Below, piece after piece: positions 60,912-64,000 of a DNA stretch of 64,000 nt. A model generated the notes under the pieces. It made no database searches. It worked only from the letters and a program-made list of their open reading frames with translations, and was not told where the DNA came from. A program made the position numbers and the translations under genes. The stretch comes from Paramecium tetraurelia (Eukaryota > Ciliophora > Oligohymenophorea > Peniculida > Parameciidae). Each line of letters opens with the position of its first letter. Position 1 is the stretch's first letter. The stretch covers positions 67,910-131,909 of the forward strand of contig NW_001799344.1 in NCBI RefSeq assembly GCF_000165425.1, read 5' to 3'.

Positions 60912-62735
60912 ATGTTGGTTGAGTATCTAAAAGATCTCAATGAGATGATTGAAGATGTAGTAAGATTAGTCGATTAACTGCACTCACTTAACGAATTAGA
61001 AGTAAATAATCTTTTCTAACATCTCAAAAAATAATTGAGGAATTTGAAGTAGGTCATCTAAGCGATAATGGATCTCATGTTGGGAAAGGGCAAGTCACCG
61101 TTTTAGGCTTAAAAACCTTCCCATGTCAATATTGTCATGGTTAACACTATTAGAACATACTTGGTGGATGTGTATATTCCAAATTTGTTGGAGACAGCCA
61201 AATATGCCCTAGATAATTTTGAAGGTTACAAAGAAACGTTTTTAAAAGATATCAAAATAGCTTCTACTTAATTAATTATGATAAATCTTATCTTTGGGGC
61301 TTCAGTTGACATTGATAAGAACTCTCTTTTCTCTCTGGATAAAAATCATAAGGATTGGAAAGAATTATATTTAATCTGTGAAAGGAAATCTTTGGGAGAT
61401 ATTGAGAGAATAAACCAATCGTTTGATAATTTTGCTAACACTATATTAATTGGTCATGCCATCATGGGAAAAAGCAGTAAATTTAAAAATGAAATACTGA
61501 AAAAATTATAGTTAGCAATTAATAGTGTTTATTATCAAATTTTTGATGCAAAGAAAGAAGCATTTACAAACATGAGTTAAATGAAAGCTTAAAATGCTAT
61601 AGAAGTTATGAATATGATTGAAACACCTGCAATTAAGAAAATTATGGCCATGGCTTACCCGAAAATTAAAGTTAACTGTAAAATATATATTGACCCTGTT
61701 GTCACTCCTATTTCTATTTAATGGGTCAATTAATAATTAAAAATTGGATAATTAAATAGAATAACAACATAACAAATGAAATTGATAAATGAAGAATTGC
61801 ATCTTGATCCAAATGCAAAATCTATTTTACATAAATTTGATCCATAAAAATTAAGAATTAGAATTTTATGCAATTCTTCTATCGATGACACAAGCAGTTC
61901 ATGGTTCTCTAATTCATAATAACATGTTTTGCATGACACAATTCTAATACATATTCATGGAGGTGGATTCATAGCTCATTCTAGTTCTAGTCATTAATCT
62001 TACACAAGGGAATGGGCTATTAGGTTGGGAATTCCAATTTTCTCTATTGATTATTCTTTGGCTCCTAAATATCCTTATCCTCAAGGCCTAGATGATGTTT
62101 GGTAAGCCTACAATTGGATCTTAATATATTGTTACAAACATTTTGGTATCTTTTTAAGTTAATTAATATCCTATAGATATCCAACCAAAACGTATCATTC
62201 TAGCAGGTGACTCTGCAGGAGGTAATTTAGCTTGCGCATTAACAGGGCTAGCAATTAAAATGGGGCAGAAAGTTCCTGATGGATTATTTATGGCCTACCC
62301 TGCTTTGGATCTAAGATTTAATTTTACTCCCTCTTATTTGCATGCCTTAACTGATAAAATTATTAGTCATACGATATTGGGGATTTGTGTTGAATCTTAT
62401 GCTTCTAATCCATTAACATAATTAAGTAGCGATCCATTTATTAATCCTATGATGTTATCAGATGAAATTCTCGCTAAGTTTCCTCCTACAAGATTAATGT
62501 GTGGTACCAAGGATCCCTTACATGATAACACTTGGGCTTTTGCATCAAGACTTCTGTAAATTTAAATATATTTATCTATAGAAAAGTTAAAAAAAATGTG
62601 TAATTTACTATTTATGAATAAATTTGTCATGGGTTTTTATGTTACAAAACAATTAAAGGCATGTAAGAAATATAAATGTGTATCGATGATGCAGTATCAT
62701 ACATACAAGAACTAATAAACCTATCTAAATCCTGA
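60912..62735 (+). CDS. Hormone-sensitive-lipase-type alpha/beta hydrolase
   Basis: 588 residues with two introns (31 and 26 nt), length divisible by three. The first 330 residues are helical and match the N-terminal region of HSL in place and size (MLVEYLKDLNEMIEDVVRL). The hydrolase core has the oxyanion motif HIHGGGFIAHS, the nucleophile RIILAGDSAGGNLA, the acid in CGTKDPLHD and the catalytic His in EQICHGFL. It should cleave acylglycerols or esters. The tail reads DAVSYIQELINLSKS. The last intron lies just inside the His-containing region. Confidence 0.88.
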
Positions 62736-62770
62736 AATACTCATTAAATATAAATAAAAGATATCATTTA

Positions 62771-64000
62771 TCAAGCATCATTATTAATTACATCTTCATC
62801 TAATAACTTAATCATTATTCTGAGGTCCTTCTTCAATTAACTGAATTTCAATTAATCATCTTAACTATCAATATAACTTTTGAATCTATTTTTTAAAAAC
62901 ATCTAAAGACCATTTCTGAAAGGTAAATAATCTGCATTTTCAAAAAGATTTTTGCTCTGCTTCGCCATAATATCTATGGAGATGCTAATAAATTATAATA
63001 AATTGTTTTACTTTTATAAAAAGTTCTGGATTACGATACATAAAAATTGTGCTTAAATTTCCAATAATTCATCATAGTTAAACCATTTTAATAATAATAA
63101 ATTAAGACTCTCCTTCTTTAACAAATTCGAACAAAACTTAGCAATATTTATTAATTTTCTTATACTGTAGCTTTCTAATAATTTGAATTTGTCCCACAAC
63201 ATATATTGGAATGCTTATTTCATTCCCCTCTCTAAATTGATTAAATAATGAGCCAATTCTTAATAATAAGGATTATATGTTTTTTCATTACCACACATCT
63301 CCACAATTACTAAACATACATCTTGTTTTTTCTTTTTTAAATAACCTAATTTATCTAAATTTTAAGCAGCCTCAAACAAATCATCTGCTCCCATAATTAC
63401 GACAAATGCGGTTTTACGAGTCTCAGTTACCATCTTTTAATCAATAGCTAATTGCTCCAACTTTTCCAACTTTACATTCCTTTTTTACTATTTAAATTCT
63501 TCAAATAATTAACTCTACTCCTCATTAGTGACTATAGGCTTCCACCAATTATTACTCAGGAATTGAGATTCATAACTAAAATCAAAACCTTAACAAAATA
63601 TTCTATGAATTAATTTTTATGTTCTTTATTTGTGCCAATTTAATATAAACTCTAATCTTTCAGATTAACTTGCTATTTTTTTATTCAATCTTAAATCATC
63701 TAAAGTCATAAGTAAAAATTTAGTTCTAGATTCGCTTGCTGTTGAAAAAGCCTGCTTTATATCTTCGATAATCAATTTCAAAATTGCAGGATTATCTTAT
63801 CGAATCTTCTTTCCACAATATTAGATAATTATTAATAAATTTTCAACATTGTCTGCTGTTTAACTTTTCAATAAATATTTAATGAATTCCTTAATGAATT
63901 GCAATGATATTGATTCAAATAAATACCAATGACATAATATTAATGCTATATTTTTAACCTCATGGCTAGCAGGATTAGACCTTAATTTAAGAATAAGTTA
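62771..64000 (-). CDS. NOM1/Sgd1-type MIF4G-MA3 nucleolar protein, N-terminus outside window
   Basis: Over 390 residues are visible, entering from the right edge. The first part is the end of a MIF4G domain (ALILCHWYLFESISLQFIKE, then LLIIIQYCGKKIRQDNPAIL). A linker follows, then the MA3 domain (RKTAFVVIMGADDLFEAAQN, then QDVCLVIVEMCGNEKTYNPY). A 27-nt intron near 62,995 leads to a C-terminal helical segment ending MIKLLDEDVINNDA. MIF4G plus MA3 in this order is NOM1/Sgd1, a nucleolar partner in small-subunit ribosome assembly. Confidence 0.87.

Overview
The window is macronuclear DNA of a ciliate, most likely Paramecium (P. tetraurelia or a close relative). It is very AT-rich. Only TGA ends reading frames, while TAA and TAG occur hundreds of times inside conserved domains where Gln fits. 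Introns are tiny GT-AG units, nearly all 19-35 nt. Genes are packed on both strands with spacers that are often under 100 bp. A trichocyst-matrix-type gene at the left edge supports Paramecium. All exon coordinates come from reading the sequence by eye. Internal checks, such as total length minus introns being divisible by three, are stated where made.

Layout. 1-8.5 kb (all minus): partial trichocyst matrix protein, NAP1-type histone chaperone, Ser/Thr kinase, mitochondrial carrier, large TPR protein with a Gln/Pro tail, small unknown. 8.5-9.6 kb: sparse region with an 18-bp hairpin and short membrane-protein or remnant frames. 9.6-18.1 kb (plus): a 1285-codon signal-anchored protein, a coiled-coil protein, a large helical-repeat protein with a RAP-like C-terminus, a small unknown. 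18.3-20.6 kb (minus): coiled-coil protein, bZIP factor, and a HEAT-like gene broken by a 232-N assembly gap whose left edge carries foreign-looking sequence. 21-28.7 kb: CXC (tesmin/LIN54-like) factor, SAR1 GTPase, two-repeat cation channel, multi-span membrane protein, small proteins. 29-35.8 kb (minus): two related secreted proteins, RPB10, another secreted protein, a WD40 protein, small ORFs. 35.9-42.1 kb: a tandem ubiquitin-like protein ending in RGG plus three residues, NAK-type kinase, CRAL-TRIO (Sec14-like) protein, coiled-coil protein, RING-IBR-RING ligase with a membrane-spanning tail. 42.2-52.8 kb (plus): unknown protein, condensin SMC2, coiled-coil protein, P4-ATPase lipid flippase, basic and coiled-coil proteins. 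52.9-64 kb: second mitochondrial carrier, HEAT protein, DENN protein, small basic protein, LisH-AAA katanin-like ATPase, hormone-sensitive-lipase-type hydrolase, NOM1/Sgd1-type protein (partial).

The genes are ordinary eukaryotic housekeeping plus ciliate-specific families. There are no operons, no tRNA or rRNA genes, no CRISPR arrays and no recognisable transposons. Functional themes that recur are chromatin and chromosomes (NAP1, SMC2, bZIP, CXC), membrane traffic and lipids (SAR1, P4-ATPase, DENN, CRAL-TRIO, NAK kinase, lipase) and ubiquitin-type signalling (tandem Ubl, RBR ligase). The most unusual items are the divergent tandem Ubl, the two-repeat channel with a TLDDW pore motif, the membrane-anchored RBR ligase, and the open reading frame that runs from a HEAT-like gene into a bZIP gene.
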